From NCBI GenBank assembly GCA_963634745.1, contig CAVHCX010000005.1, positions 1 to 64,000 on the forward strand: 64,000 nt of DNA, in the 5' to 3' direction. This DNA is from CAKRJP01 sp963634745 (lineage in GTDB: Bacteria > Bacillota > Clostridia > Lachnospirales > Lachnospiraceae). The notes below the pieces were generated by a model, which saw only the letters and a program-made list of their open reading frames with translations, did not search any database and was not told the origin of the DNA. Each line of letters begins with the position of its first letter. Position 1 is the first letter of the stretch. Shown piece after piece: positions 41,562 to 50,288 of this stretch. A program made the translations under genes and the position numbers.

Positions 41562-42464
41562 ATGGCTAACAAAGAACAGCAAGTAGAACAGCTTACCAAT
41601 TATATGGCGAATTTTGTGTCCTACATTGGAAAGGTATTACCGGATGATATCCGTGAGAAAATTGATGAGCTTGGAGCGAAGGAAGACAGTCCTTTGTCAA
41701 AGGTTATCTATGAAACTATGAAGAAAAATCAGGTGCTGGCAAAAGAGTTAAACAGACCAAGCTGCCAGGATACCGGTGTCCTTCAGTTCTGGGTAAAATG
41801 TGGAACCAACTTCCCATTGATCGGCGAGTTAGAGCCACTCTTGAAAGAAGCAGTAGTAAAGGCAACTTTTGAAGCACCTCTTCGTCACAACAGTGTTGAA
41901 ACTTTCGACGAGTACAATACAGGAAAGAATGTTGGTAAAGGAACTCCTACTGTATTCTGGGATATCATTCCGGACAGCGATGAGTGCGAAATCTACGCAT
42001 ACATGGCAGGTGGCGGATGTACCCTTCCAGGAAAGGCAATGGTATTAATGCCGGGAGAGGGATACGAAGGCGTTACAAAATTTGTATTAGACGTAATGAC
42101 ATCTTACGGTATCAACGCATGTCCACCGCTTTTAGTAGGTGTAGGTGTAGCAACTTCCGTTGAGACCGCAGCTCTTCTTTCTAAGAAAGCACTTATGAGA
42201 CCACTTGGAAGCCACAACGAGAATGAGCGTGCAGCTTCTATGGAAAAATTATTAGAGGATGGAATCAACTCTATCGGCCTTGGACCACAGGGAATGGGCG
42301 GAAAATACTCTGTTATGGGAGTACATATCGAAAACACTGCAAGACATCCATCTGCCATCGGTGTAGCTGTGAATGTGGGATGCTGGTCTCACAGACGTGG
42401 CCATATTGTATTTGACAAGGATCTTAACTACACAATTACAACACATTCGGGGGTAACATTATAA
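41562..42464 (+). CDS. ttdA: L(+)-tartrate dehydratase, alpha subunit
   Basis: A 300-residue subunit of a class I iron-sulfur hydro-lyase, converting L-tartrate to oxaloacetate. It matches E. coli TtdA closely from memory, including NRPSCQDTG, PLRHNSVE, GGGCTLPG and VNVGCWSHRRG; the cysteines in these motifs hold the [4Fe-4S] cluster. Length (300) fits TtdA (303) better than clostridial fumarase alpha (about 280). The final base of its stop is the first base of ttdB. Fumarase activity cannot be excluded, since the families are sisters, but the carrier and LysR neighbours favour tartrate. Confidence 0.88.
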   Translation: MANKEQQVEQLTNYMANFVSYIGKVLPDDIREKIDELGAKEDSPLSKVIYETMKKNQVLAKELNRPSCQDTGVLQFWVKCGTNFPLIGELEPLLKEAVVKATFEAPLRHNSVETFDEYNTGKNVGKGTPTVFWDIIPDSDECEIYAYMAGGGCTLPGKAMVLMPGEGYEGVTKFVLDVMTSYGINACPPLLVGVGVATSVETAALLSKKALMRPLGSHNENERAASMEKLLEDGINSIGLGPQGMGGKYSVMGVHIENTARHPSAIGVAVNVGCWSHRRGHIVFDKDLNYTITTHSGVTL

Positions 42465-43090
42465 TGATTGAAGTAAAAGACGGAAAGAAAATTCTTACAA
42501 CACCTATTTCAGCAGAAGACCTTAAAGATATCCATATTGGAGATATCATTTACTTAAACGGAAGCATGACCACCTGCCGTGACGTAGCTCACAGACGTTT
42601 GGTTGAAGAGGGGAGAGATCTTCCGGTGGACGTAAAGGATGCAGCAATTTTCCATGCAGGTCCTATCATTCGTCCTTTGGAAAATGACAAATTTGAGATG
42701 GTTTCAGTTGGACCTACAACTTCCATGCGTATGGAGAAGTTCGAATATGAGTTCGTAGAGAAGTCCGGCGTTCGTGTAATCATCGGAAAAGGCGGTATGA
42801 AAGAGAATACAGAGAATGCATGTAAAGACTTTGGTGCAATCCACTGTGTATTCCCGGCAGGAAATGCTGTAGTAGCCGCTACAGAAGTAGAAGAAATCGT
42901 AGATGCGCAGTGGAGAGACCTTGGAATGCCTGAGACCTTATGGCACTGCCGCGTAAAAGAATTTGGACCTTTGATCGTATCTATCGATACAGAGGGAAGA
43001 AACCTCTTCGAGGAAAATAAGGTTATCTTCAATGAGAGAAAAGAAAAAGCCATTGAAGAAATCTGCAAGCATGTAAGCTTCATTAAATAA
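42464..43090 (+). CDS. ttdB: L(+)-tartrate dehydratase, beta subunit
   Basis: A 208-residue beta subunit, partner of ttdA with a one-base start-stop overlap (TAATG). Typical motifs are GDIIYLNGSMTTCRDVAHRR near the N-terminus, HAGPIIRP and VGPTTSMRME in the middle, and IGKGGM. Length is close to TtdB (201). The pair forms the oxygen-sensitive dehydratase. A terminator follows. Confidence 0.9.
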   Translation: MIEVKDGKKILTTPISAEDLKDIHIGDIIYLNGSMTTCRDVAHRRLVEEGRDLPVDVKDAAIFHAGPIIRPLENDKFEMVSVGPTTSMRMEKFEYEFVEKSGVRVIIGKGGMKENTENACKDFGAIHCVFPAGNAVVAATEVEEIVDAQWRDLGMPETLWHCRVKEFGPLIVSIDTEGRNLFEENKVIFNERKEKAIEEICKHVSFIK

Positions 43091-43162
43091 TTCATCAGAA
43101 ATAAAGAAGCTTTAGAGAAACATACTCCTTATACCTATTCATCAACCTAATACACACCTAAG

Positions 43163-43196
43163 AAAGAGGGCTGCCGCTTAGCGGGAGTCCTCTTTT
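43163..43196 (+). terminator. Terminator after ttdB
   Basis: Stem AAGAGG(G)CT... with AGTCCTCTT (one G-U pair) around a small loop, ending TCTTTT. Confidence 0.65.
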
Positions 43197-43275
43197 GAAA
43201 TTGCCTATTAAAATTGCTTTTTGAAAATGACTCTCTTTATAAGATGATAAAATTTTTTCAATAAGAAAGTTAGGG

Positions 43276-43304
43276 GTGACATTTGACTTTTATATGGATA
43301 TAAT
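43276..43304 (+). promoter_or_regulatory. Promoter of the fez-like operon
   Basis: GTGACA at 43276-43281, 17 bp, perfect TATAAT at 43299-43304. The predicted transcript begins near 43311, leaving a leader of about 70 bases before the small membrane protein gene. No clear Fur box was identified by eye. Confidence 0.6.
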
Positions 43305-43382
43305 GTAGGGAAACGCAAGGGATAAGCTAAATTGCGCTTGAAACAAATCAATTAATAAATTTACTGACAGGAGGTATTTATA

Positions 43383-43670
43383 ATGGATATGAATTGGAAA
43401 AAAACAGGAATTTTTGCAGCAGGTGTGGCATTTGGAACCGCAGGTATTAAGGTTCTTACCAGCAAGGATGCAAAGAAGCTTTATACAAACTGTACAGCAG
43501 CTGTTCTTAGAGCAAAGGATTGTGTCCTTAAGACAACTACCACTCTTCAGGAGAACTGTGAGGACATTTATGCAGAGGCAAAGCAGATCAATGAGGACAG
43601 AGCCGCTGATGAGTCTGAGTTCGAAGATGAAGATGTAGTTAAAATCCCAGATGAAGCTGAGGTGGAATAA
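43383..43670 (+). CDS. Small one-helix membrane protein (DUF6110-like), FezA-like partner of the P-type ATPase
   Basis: A 95-residue protein: a single hydrophobic helix with glycines (about 9-27, GIFAAGVAFGTAGIKVL), a Cys- and Lys-containing amphipathic middle (31-60) and a strongly acidic C-terminus (about 68-95). I recall such proteins as DUF6110 and as constant upstream neighbours of CPC-less P1B ATPases. In Clostridioides difficile the pair FezA-FezB forms iron-storing ferrosomes, FezA being a small membrane protein. Strong ribosome site CAGGAGGT; two bases separate it from the ATPase gene. The link to ferrosomes is by gene order and family, not proof. Confidence 0.75.
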   Translation: MDMNWKKTGIFAAGVAFGTAGIKVLTSKDAKKLYTNCTAAVLRAKDCVLKTTTTLQENCEDIYAEAKQINEDRAADESEFEDEDVVKIPDEAEVE

Positions 43671-43672
43671 TC

Positions 43673-45766
43673 GTGAGATTCGTAATTAAAAACGAAATCC
43701 GAGGCAGAATGCGTATTCATTTAAAACAGAAGCGCATGACTTATGAAGAGGCAGATTTGCTTCAGTATTATTTGGAGAATGTAGAAGGGGTAAGTTCTGT
43801 AAAGGTCTATGAGCGTACCTGTGATGCGGTTGTTTCTTATAGCAAGGATAGAGAGCAGATCCTGCAGAAGATGCAATCTTTTCATTATGGAGAGGTGACT
43901 GTCCCTAGCGGCTATTTGGAAAATTCCGGCAGGGCTATGAATGCAGAATTTAAGGAGAAGCTTATCAGTCAGGTCCTTTACCATTATGCGAGAAAGGCCT
44001 TCCTTCCTGCTCCTTTGGCAGCAGCCTACTGTACGGCTATGTCAGTAAAGTATATTTGGAAGGGAATTAAGACCCTGGCTAAGGGCAAGATTGAGGTCCC
44101 TGTACTGGACGCCACAGCCATCAGCGTGTCCATGCTAAGAGGTGATTTTGCCACAGCAGGTTCGGTTATGTTCCTTCTTGGAATTGGGGAACTCTTAGAA
44201 GAGTGGACCCATAAGAAGTCTGTGGGAGACCTGGCCAGAACCATGTCCTTGAATGTAGGAAAAGTTTGGCTAAAGACAGAGGACCAGGAGGTCCTTGTAG
44301 ATATGCAGGAGATTCAGGCAGGTGACATCGTAGTTGTCCATGTGGGAAATGTGGTTCCTTTTGATGGAAGCGTTGTGGCAGGAGAGGCCATGATCAACCA
44401 GGCATCTCTTACAGGAGAGTCGGTGCCGGTTCGCAAGGTGCTTGAGAGTACGGTATATGCCGGTACGGTAGTGGAAGAAGGAGAACTTTCTATACGGGTA
44501 CAGGAAGTGGGAGGCTCTAGCCGCTACGAGAAGATCGCAACTATGATCGAAGAGTCAGAGAAGTTAAAATCCGGCGTGGAGAGCAGGGCAGAGCACTTGG
44601 CAGACAAGCTGGTTCCTTACAGCTTAGGAGGCACGGCTCTTACCTATCTGTTGACCAGGAATGTGCCCAAGGCCCTTTCGATCTTGATGGTAGATTTTTC
44701 TTGTGCCTTGAAGCTTGCTATGCCGATTTCTGTGCTGTCGGCCATCAGAGAGGCCAATACCCACAAGATTACGGTAAAGGGTGGTAAATTTTTGGAGGCT
44801 GTATCTGAGGCGGATACCATTGTCTTTGACAAAACAGGAACCCTGACCAAGGCAAAGCCTACGGTTGCAATGGTAGTTCCTTTTGTGGGAGAGGATAAGG
44901 ATGAGCTTCTACGAATTGCCGCTTGTATGGAAGAACATTTCCCGCATTCTATGGCTAAGGCTGTAGTAGACAAGGCAAGACGCAAGGGCTTAGACCACGA
45001 GGAGATGCATTCCAAGGTGCAATATATTGTAGCTCATGGCATTTCTACTAGCATTGATGGCAGAAAGGCAATTATCGGAAGCTATCATTTTGTCTTCGAG
45101 GATGAAAAATGCAAGATCCCAGAAGGTATGGAACAGAAGTTTGCAGACCTTCCTGAGGAATACTCCCACCTATATTTAGCCATTGAAAATCAGCTGGCAG
45201 CGGTTATCTGTATCGAAGACCCTCTTAGAGAAGAGGCAAGAGAAGTGATCAAGAAGCTTAAGGAAGCCGGAATTTCTAAGGTGGTTATGATGACCGGAGA
45301 CAGCGACCGCACCGCCAAGGCAATTGCAGCCAAGGTCGGAGTGGACGAGTATTATTCTGAGGTGCTTCCAAAGGATAAGGCAGATTTCGTAAATAAAGAA
45401 AAGGCCCTGGGTCGTAAGGTCATTATGATCGGGGATGGAATCAATGATTCCCCGGCCCTGTCTGCCGCAGATGTGGGAATCGCTATCAGCGAGGGTGCGG
45501 AACTGGCAAGAGAGATCGCAGATGTTACCATTGGAGCTGAGAACCTCTACGAGCTTCTGACCCTAAAGAAGATCAGTGACGGTCTGATGAAGAGAATCCA
45601 CAATAATTATAGAAATATTGTAGGCTTCAATGCCGGACTCATCGCCCTGGGCGTGGCTGGTATCTTACAGCCAACCACATCGGCCTTATTGCACAATACA
45701 TCTACCTTGTTGATTGGACTAAAAAGTATGAAACCTCTTCTTGAGGATGAAAAAAATGCTATATAA
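43673..45766 (+). CDS. P1B-type metal ATPase without CPC motif (FezB-like)
   Basis: A 697-residue heavy-metal P-type ATPase. The first 80 residues are a degenerate HMA-like domain with GRMRIHL (11-17) and no CxxC metal motif. Then come TGES (actuator), the phosphorylation site DKTGT with Asp386, the HP motif (EHFPHSMAK) and GDGINDSPALSAADVGIA. In the ion-binding helix the usual CPC is replaced by F-S-C (Phe342-Ser343-Cys344, in DFSCALKLAMP), as expected for an unusual metal-specificity subgroup. With the small partner upstream it resembles the P1B-6 ATPase FezB that loads ferrosomes with iron. GTG start after AGGTGG. Its end overlaps the ABC-F gene. Confidence 0.88.
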   Translation: MRFVIKNEIRGRMRIHLKQKRMTYEEADLLQYYLENVEGVSSVKVYERTCDAVVSYSKDREQILQKMQSFHYGEVTVPSGYLENSGRAMNAEFKEKLISQVLYHYARKAFLPAPLAAAYCTAMSVKYIWKGIKTLAKGKIEVPVLDATAISVSMLRGDFATAGSVMFLLGIGELLEEWTHKKSVGDLARTMSLNVGKVWLKTEDQEVLVDMQEIQAGDIVVVHVGNVVPFDGSVVAGEAMINQASLTGESVPVRKVLESTVYAGTVVEEGELSIRVQEVGGSSRYEKIATMIEESEKLKSGVESRAEHLADKLVPYSLGGTALTYLLTRNVPKALSILMVDFSCALKLAMPISVLSAIREANTHKITVKGGKFLEAVSEADTIVFDKTGTLTKAKPTVAMVVPFVGEDKDELLRIAACMEEHFPHSMAKAVVDKARRKGLDHEEMHSKVQYIVAHGISTSIDGRKAIIGSYHFVFEDEKCKIPEGMEQKFADLPEEYSHLYLAIENQLAAVICIEDPLREEAREVIKKLKEAGISKVVMMTGDSDRTAKAIAAKVGVDEYYSEVLPKDKADFVNKEKALGRKVIMIGDGINDSPALSAADVGIAISEGAELAREIADVTIGAENLYELLTLKKISDGLMKRIHNNYRNIVGFNAGLIALGVAGILQPTTSALLHNTSTLLIGLKSMKPLLEDEKNAI

Positions 45767-47660
45767 GATTACAGATGGTACATTATCTATGGGAGGGGAG
45801 CTTATTCTCTCCCATATTAATTTTGAGATTAAAGGAAATGAAAAGATCGCCCTTGTCGGAAAAAATGGGGTGGGAAAGACCAGCCTTCTCCGTTTGATTG
45901 CAGGAGACCTTTCCTTGGACCGGGATGATAAACGAAAGGGTCCGGGGATCTGGAAGTCCAGATCCCTTACTCTGGGGATGTTAACACAGACCCAGGAAAG
46001 AGATAAGGAAAAAACCGTAGAATCCTTGATTTTAGAGGGTATAGAAGGGGCAGACCCCCACTCTAGGGACCGCTATCTTTATGAGATGGAATATGACCGC
46101 CTCTTTACGGCCTTTGGATTTTCTAAGAAGGATAAGAAAAAGAAACTGGGGGATTTTTCGGGAGGAGAGCAGACCAAGATTTCCCTGATCCGGCTTTTTT
46201 TGATGAAGCCGGATATTTTACTTTTGGATGAGCCTACCAATCATTTGGATATTCCCACCACCCAGTGGTTAGAAGCCTATATCAGAGACTATGAACATGC
46301 AGTGGTTCTGGTTTCTCATGATCGATTTTTTCTGGACCAGGTGGTGGACATAGTCTACGAGCTGCAGGAGCAGAAGTTAAGGAAGTATTCAGGAAATTAT
46401 ACAGACTATAGAAAACAAAAGATCAAGGATTTAAATAATGCAAAGAAAGCCTATGAAAGGCAAGTGCAGGAAGTAGACCGCTTAAATGCCCTGATCGACC
46501 GCTTTAAAAACAAGCCAAAGAAGGCCGCGTTTGCAAGGTCTAAGAGAAAAATTTTAGAACGTATGGAACTCATGGAAGTCCCTGGGAAAAATGAGGCCCA
46601 TATTTTTACCGGAGAGATTGTTCCGGACCATATGGGAAGCAAGTGGGTCTATGAGGCAGAGCATTTGAAAGTAGGCTATGACAAGGCCCTTTTAGAGCTT
46701 TCCCTGCGGGTCAGGAGGGGGCAAAAAATCGGTATTATCGGAGACAATGGGGTAGGGAAATCTACTTTCCTACGGACAGTGGCAGGAGAACTTCCTCCTT
46801 TAGAGGGAAAGTCCCAGCTGGGAAATCATATCCTTATGGGCTATTTTGACCAGCAATCTGCCTCCCTTTCTTCTGAAAAAACGGTATATGAACATTTTCA
46901 TGACCTCTTTCCCTCTATGTCGGAGAAAGAAGTAAGGAGCAGCTTGGCAGCCTATTTGTTTCCGGGAAGAGAAGCCCAGAAACTTGTAGACAGCCTATCC
47001 GGAGGAGAAAAGTCCAGGCTTTTATTGGCGGAACTTTTGACCAGTAAGCCCAATCTCTTGCTTTTGGATGAGCCTACCAACCATATGGATATAGCGGCAA
47101 AGGAAACCCTGGAGTCGGCCTTTAAGGCCTACAAGGGAACCCTTCTCTTTGTGTCCCACGATCGTTATTTTGTGAAGGAAGTGGCAGATGCCATCCTTGT
47201 TTTTAAGGGGCAAAAGGTCATGTATTATCCCTTCGGCTACGATCACTATCTAAAACATTGCCGGGAGGAAAATGCAGATATATCGGCCCTTATACAGGCA
47301 GAAGATCAGGCCCTGATTGCAGGAATGCGGGCAGTGCCTGAAAAGGAAAAGCACCGATTAAGAGAGATTGGCACAGAGGAAGCCTATTTGGATTGGAGAT
47401 TCTCCCAGGTGAGAGAACCCTTGGAAGAAGTGGAAGAGCAGTTGGCTTTTTTCTGGACCAAAAAAGAACAAGTAGAGCATGAAATAGAAGAAAAGATCCT
47501 TCAAAACTATGGGGAAGACGGGACGGCCTTTTTTGAGGACCGGGACCTGCAAGTTGAATATGAAGAAATAAGGGAAGAGTTGCAAAAGCTTTGGGATGTC
47601 TGGACAGATAAATGTTTGGATTGGCTGGATGTTTATGCAGAACTTTTTCCGGAAGAATAA
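45756..47660 (+). CDS. ABC-F family ATPase (ribosome-acting)
   Basis: A soluble protein of about 634 residues with two ABC domains and no membrane segment. Walker A GKNGVGKTS and GDNGVGKST, signatures FSGGEQTK and LSGGEKSR, and two DEPTNH Walker B motifs are intact. Between them lies the positively charged interdomain linker (about 225-265, with KNKPKKAAFARSKRK), and after domain 2 a C-terminal coiled coil of about 120 residues. ABC-F proteins act on the ribosome, either in translation quality control or as antibiotic protection; which one cannot be told. The ATG at 45756 fits GAGG at 45743-45746; it overlaps the end of the P-type ATPase gene, suggesting coupling though the functions seem unrelated. 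Confidence 0.88.
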   Translation: MLYKITDGTLSMGGELILSHINFEIKGNEKIALVGKNGVGKTSLLRLIAGDLSLDRDDKRKGPGIWKSRSLTLGMLTQTQERDKEKTVESLILEGIEGADPHSRDRYLYEMEYDRLFTAFGFSKKDKKKKLGDFSGGEQTKISLIRLFLMKPDILLLDEPTNHLDIPTTQWLEAYIRDYEHAVVLVSHDRFFLDQVVDIVYELQEQKLRKYSGNYTDYRKQKIKDLNNAKKAYERQVQEVDRLNALIDRFKNKPKKAAFARSKRKILERMELMEVPGKNEAHIFTGEIVPDHMGSKWVYEAEHLKVGYDKALLELSLRVRRGQKIGIIGDNGVGKSTFLRTVAGELPPLEGKSQLGNHILMGYFDQQSASLSSEKTVYEHFHDLFPSMSEKEVRSSLAAYLFPGREAQKLVDSLSGGEKSRLLLAELLTSKPNLLLLDEPTNHMDIAAKETLESAFKAYKGTLLFVSHDRYFVKEVADAILVFKGQKVMYYPFGYDHYLKHCREENADISALIQAEDQALIAGMRAVPEKEKHRLREIGTEEAYLDWRFSQVREPLEEVEEQLAFFWTKKEQVEHEIEEKILQNYGEDGTAFFEDRDLQVEYEEIREELQKLWDVWTDKCLDWLDVYAELFPEE

Positions 47661-47697
47661 AAGAGGACCGGCGCTTGATGGTGCGTCGGTCCTCTTT
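47660..47697. terminator. Terminator between the ABC-F gene and the amino-acid ABC operon
   Basis: Stem AAGAGGACCG-CGC with GCG-CGGTCCTCTT around a TTGATG-containing loop; T-rich on the right, A-rich on the left, so it may serve both convergent units. Confidence 0.8.
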
Positions 47698-47737
47698 CTT
47701 TTTCATAGTTTCCTTTATGATCGCTTGTTATCGTTTC

Positions 47738-48523
47738 TTATCCCTTGTTATAACTAGACAAAAATTGTTTGGTACGTTCTTCTTTTGGATGTTCAAAGAC
47801 TTGGCTAGGATCTCCCTGCTCTAAGATATATCCATCTTCCATAAAGATAACCTGGCTGGATATATCCCTGGCAAATCCCATCTCATGAGTTACAATAATC
47901 ATGGTAGTATTTTGATCTGCCAAACCCTTCATAACCTTTAAAACTTCTCCTGTAAGCTCCGGATCCAAAGCGGAGGTTGGCTCGTCGAAACAAAGAATGT
48001 CCGGCTTTAAGGCCAGGGCTCTTGCAATGGCTACCCGCTGGCATTGTCCTCCGGAAAGCTGGTGGGGGTAGTTGGTCATTCGATCAGCCAGGCCCATTTC
48101 TCTTAAGAGAGCCTCTGCCTGGGCCTCGATCTCCTGGTGGATTTGTTTTTTATTTGCATTATAATCCGGTTGCTCCTTGGCCAGAAGTTCTTTGGCCAAC
48201 ATTACATTCTGAAGAGCGGTATATTGAGGAAAGAGATTAAAATTCTGGAAAACCAAGCCAAAATGGAGGCGTTTTTTTCGAATTTCCTCCTCCTTGGTAG
48301 TGGCCGGGTCTGTGGCGTCTAAAAGAGTTTCCCCATTGACACGGATGATTCCTTTCTCAGGCTGCTCTAAGAAATTAAGACAACGCAACAAGGTGGTTTT
48401 TCCACTTCCGGAAGACCCGATAATAGAAAGAACCTGTCCTTTTTCCAAGGAGAAGCTGATGTCCTTAAGCACCTCTGTGTGATCAAAGGATTTGCAAATG
48501 TGTTCTACTTCTAATATAGACAA
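47738..48523 (-). CDS. Polar amino-acid ABC importer, ATPase
   Basis: A 261-residue ATPase of the GlnQ/HisP type that drives import of a polar amino acid. Walker A GSSGSGKTT, signature LSGGQCQRVAIARAL and Walker B ILCFDEPTSALDPEL are all intact, and the H-loop is VTHEMGFARDIS. Translation should start at a TTG (48521-48523, minus strand) with GGAGGAG 7 bases upstream. Third gene of the minus-strand operon binding protein - permease - ATPase, with a 12-bp gap to the permease. Confidence 0.92.
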   Translation of the reverse strand: MSILEVEHICKSFDHTEVLKDISFSLEKGQVLSIIGSSGSGKTTLLRCLNFLEQPEKGIIRVNGETLLDATDPATTKEEEIRKKRLHFGLVFQNFNLFPQYTALQNVMLAKELLAKEQPDYNANKKQIHQEIEAQAEALLREMGLADRMTNYPHQLSGGQCQRVAIARALALKPDILCFDEPTSALDPELTGEVLKVMKGLADQNTTMIIVTHEMGFARDISSQVIFMEDGYILEQGDPSQVFEHPKEERTKQFLSSYNKG

Positions 48524-48535
48524 AATTTTCTCCTC

Positions 48536-49222
48536 CTATCTAAAATATTCCAATTTCTTTTCAAGCTGGCCAAGCACAACTGTTAGGATACCATTGAAGA
48601 TCAGGTAGTAGACAGCTGTGAAAAAGAGAGGCCAGATGGCTCCGGAAATACCCTGGGACCCCTTCATAAAGGCCTGACCGGCCCAGATGATCTCCTGCAG
48701 GGCGATAATACGTGCTAAAGAGGTATCCTTCACCAAGGTGATAATTTCGTTGGACATAGGTGGGACAATCCGTTTGATCATCTGTAAAAGTGTGATCTTA
48801 AAGAAAATCTGGCGCTTTGTCATACCCAGTACCAGACCTGCTTCCTCCTGTCCTACCGGAACACCCTGGATTCCACCGCGGTAAATCTCGGAAAAATAGC
48901 AGGAGTAGTTAAAAATAAAGGCTACTGCTGCGGCTAAAAATCTCCCGGATTCACCACCGCCCCAGATGGGATTGTGAAGAACCAGTCCCGGAAAGTAGTA
49001 AATGATAAGGAGCTGGATCATAAGAGGGGTTCCTCTTACGATCCATACAATTACCTTGGTAAAATAACTTAGGGGCTTGAACTTGGACATGGACCCAAAG
49101 GAGATAATAAGTCCGATGGGAAAGGCACCAATCAAGGTGACAAAAAATAATTTTAAAGTTTGAAGAAATCCAATATTTAAGGATTGAACAACTGTTGGAA
49201 ATTGTTCCATGATTAAACTCAT
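48536..49222 (-). CDS. Polar amino-acid ABC importer, permease
   Basis: A 228-residue permease of the HisMQ family with about five helices. The EAA cytoplasmic loop that contacts the ATPase is present (QEEAGLVLGMTKRQIFFKITLLQMIKRIVPP). It lies between the binding protein and ATPase genes. It likely forms a homodimer, since only one permease gene is present. Confidence 0.92.
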   Translation of the reverse strand: MSLIMEQFPTVVQSLNIGFLQTLKLFFVTLIGAFPIGLIISFGSMSKFKPLSYFTKVIVWIVRGTPLMIQLLIIYYFPGLVLHNPIWGGGESGRFLAAAVAFIFNYSCYFSEIYRGGIQGVPVGQEEAGLVLGMTKRQIFFKITLLQMIKRIVPPMSNEIITLVKDTSLARIIALQEIIWAGQAFMKGSQGISGAIWPLFFTAVYYLIFNGILTVVLGQLEKKLEYFR

Positions 49223-49248
49223 TTAATAATCCTACTTTCTCTTTAATT

Positions 49249-49276
49249 GCCGGGCCGGTTTGATGGTCGGCCCGGC
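49249..49276 (-). other. GC-rich intercistronic hairpin between binding-protein and permease genes
   Basis: Perfect 8-bp arms GCCGGGCC/GGCCCGGC around a 12-base loop, without a T-tract. In ABC importer operons such hairpins stabilise the upstream message so that the binding protein is made in excess; that role is inferred from position. Confidence 0.65.
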
Positions 49277-49311
49277 TTAATGATTCGATCCGCTTGACTG
49301 CTCGATTCGAT

Positions 49312-50139
49312 TTATTGCTCGATCAGGGCTGCCTGTACGCCGTAAGTTTCGGCAATCTTCTGGATAGATCCATCGGCATAACTGTCGTTTAAGAACTTAT
49401 TAAACTCTTCGCAGATATCAGAACCTTTACGGAAACCTACACCATACTCTTCGCTATTTAAGCTGACGGTATAAGTAAGATCTGCATAGCCGGTTCCTTC
49501 TCCTACCATAGCTGCTGCCATAAGAGAATCGATGACTGCACCGTCAGAGGTTCCGGAAGCAACTTCCATAAGAGCATCAGCCTGAGATTTTACAGGAGTT
49601 ACGTCGATGCCAAGGTCTGTAAGAGCTGCCTCGCCGGCACTGCCTGATTCTGCTGCAAAGGAGAGGTCCTTGATAGAATCTACGTCCTGGTAATCGGAAG
49701 CCTTATCGGAAGGAACAATTACAACCTGGGCATTGTTGCAATAGGCGTTTGAGCATTCCATGGAGCTTGTAACCTCGTCTGTAAGAGTCATACCATTCCA
49801 TACACAGTCGATGGTCTTTCCATCCAACTCCATAATTTTGTTATCCCAGTCAATCTCAACAAATTCTACATCTACACCCAATTCTTCTGCAAATGCAGTG
49901 GCAAGGTCTGCGTCAAAACCAATCCAGTTTCCGTCCTCATCTTTATAATCCATAGGTTCAAAATCAGTGATACCGACAACAAGAGTTCCCTTATCTTTTA
50001 CATATTCAAGGTCGCTCTCGCTAGAAGAAGAGGTGCTGGAAGCTTTATCAGAAGAAGTGGAAGAGCTTGAACTTCCACAAGCTGTGGCAGAAACTACCAT
50101 CATACCTGCAAGCATAAGAACTACTAATCTTTTTTTCAT
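49312..50139 (-). CDS. Polar amino-acid ABC importer, substrate-binding lipoprotein
   Basis: A 275-residue family 3 extracellular solute-binding protein. A lipoprotein signal peptide ends at the lipobox SATAC with lipidated Cys21, followed by a Ser-rich linker (22-44). The binding domain contains the GFDADLATAFAEELGV segment that contacts the amino group of the ligand in this family. First gene of the operon, with ribosome site AGGAGGATT. Ligand probably glutamine, cystine or a similar polar amino acid; not resolved. Confidence 0.93.
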   Translation of the reverse strand: MKKRLVVLMLAGMMVVSATACGSSSSSTSSDKASSTSSSSESDLEYVKDKGTLVVGITDFEPMDYKDEDGNWIGFDADLATAFAEELGVDVEFVEIDWDNKIMELDGKTIDCVWNGMTLTDEVTSSMECSNAYCNNAQVVIVPSDKASDYQDVDSIKDLSFAAESGSAGEAALTDLGIDVTPVKSQADALMEVASGTSDGAVIDSLMAAAMVGEGTGYADLTYTVSLNSEEYGVGFRKGSDICEEFNKFLNDSYADGSIQKIAETYGVQAALIEQ

Positions 50140-50182
50140 AATTTAAAATCCTCCTAAAAATGTCGCTTTACTAGACTTTATA

Positions 50183-50211
50183 ATATTAGCAAGTTAGCAT
50201 GTTAAAGTCAA
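50183..50211 (-). promoter_or_regulatory. Promoter of the amino-acid ABC operon
   Basis: On the minus strand TTGACT (50211-50206), 17 bp, TAATAT (50188-50183); a second TATAAA overlaps just downstream. Confidence 0.6.
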
Positions 50212-50243
50212 CAAAAAAGAAGGGAGGCGACCGGGAAATCCGT

Positions 50244-50276
50244 ATAAAAAAGGGATGCCATTTGATTAGCATCCCT
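50244..50276 (-). terminator. Terminator of purC
   Basis: On the minus strand GGGATGC, a 10-base loop, GCATCCC, then six or seven T residues (plus-strand A-run 50245-50251). Confidence 0.85.
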
Positions 50277-50288
50277 AAAAGTTTTTAA

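Noticed and set aside
41562..43090. Fumarase (two-subunit class I) instead of tartrate dehydratase
   Set aside because: Subunit lengths, remembered similarity to E. coli TtdA and the carrier/LysR neighbours favour tartrate; fumarase remains a minor alternative.
45756..47660. Calling the ABC-F ATPase an antibiotic resistance protein
   Set aside because: The domain layout is shared by resistance and housekeeping ABC-F proteins, and the interdomain linker alone does not decide.
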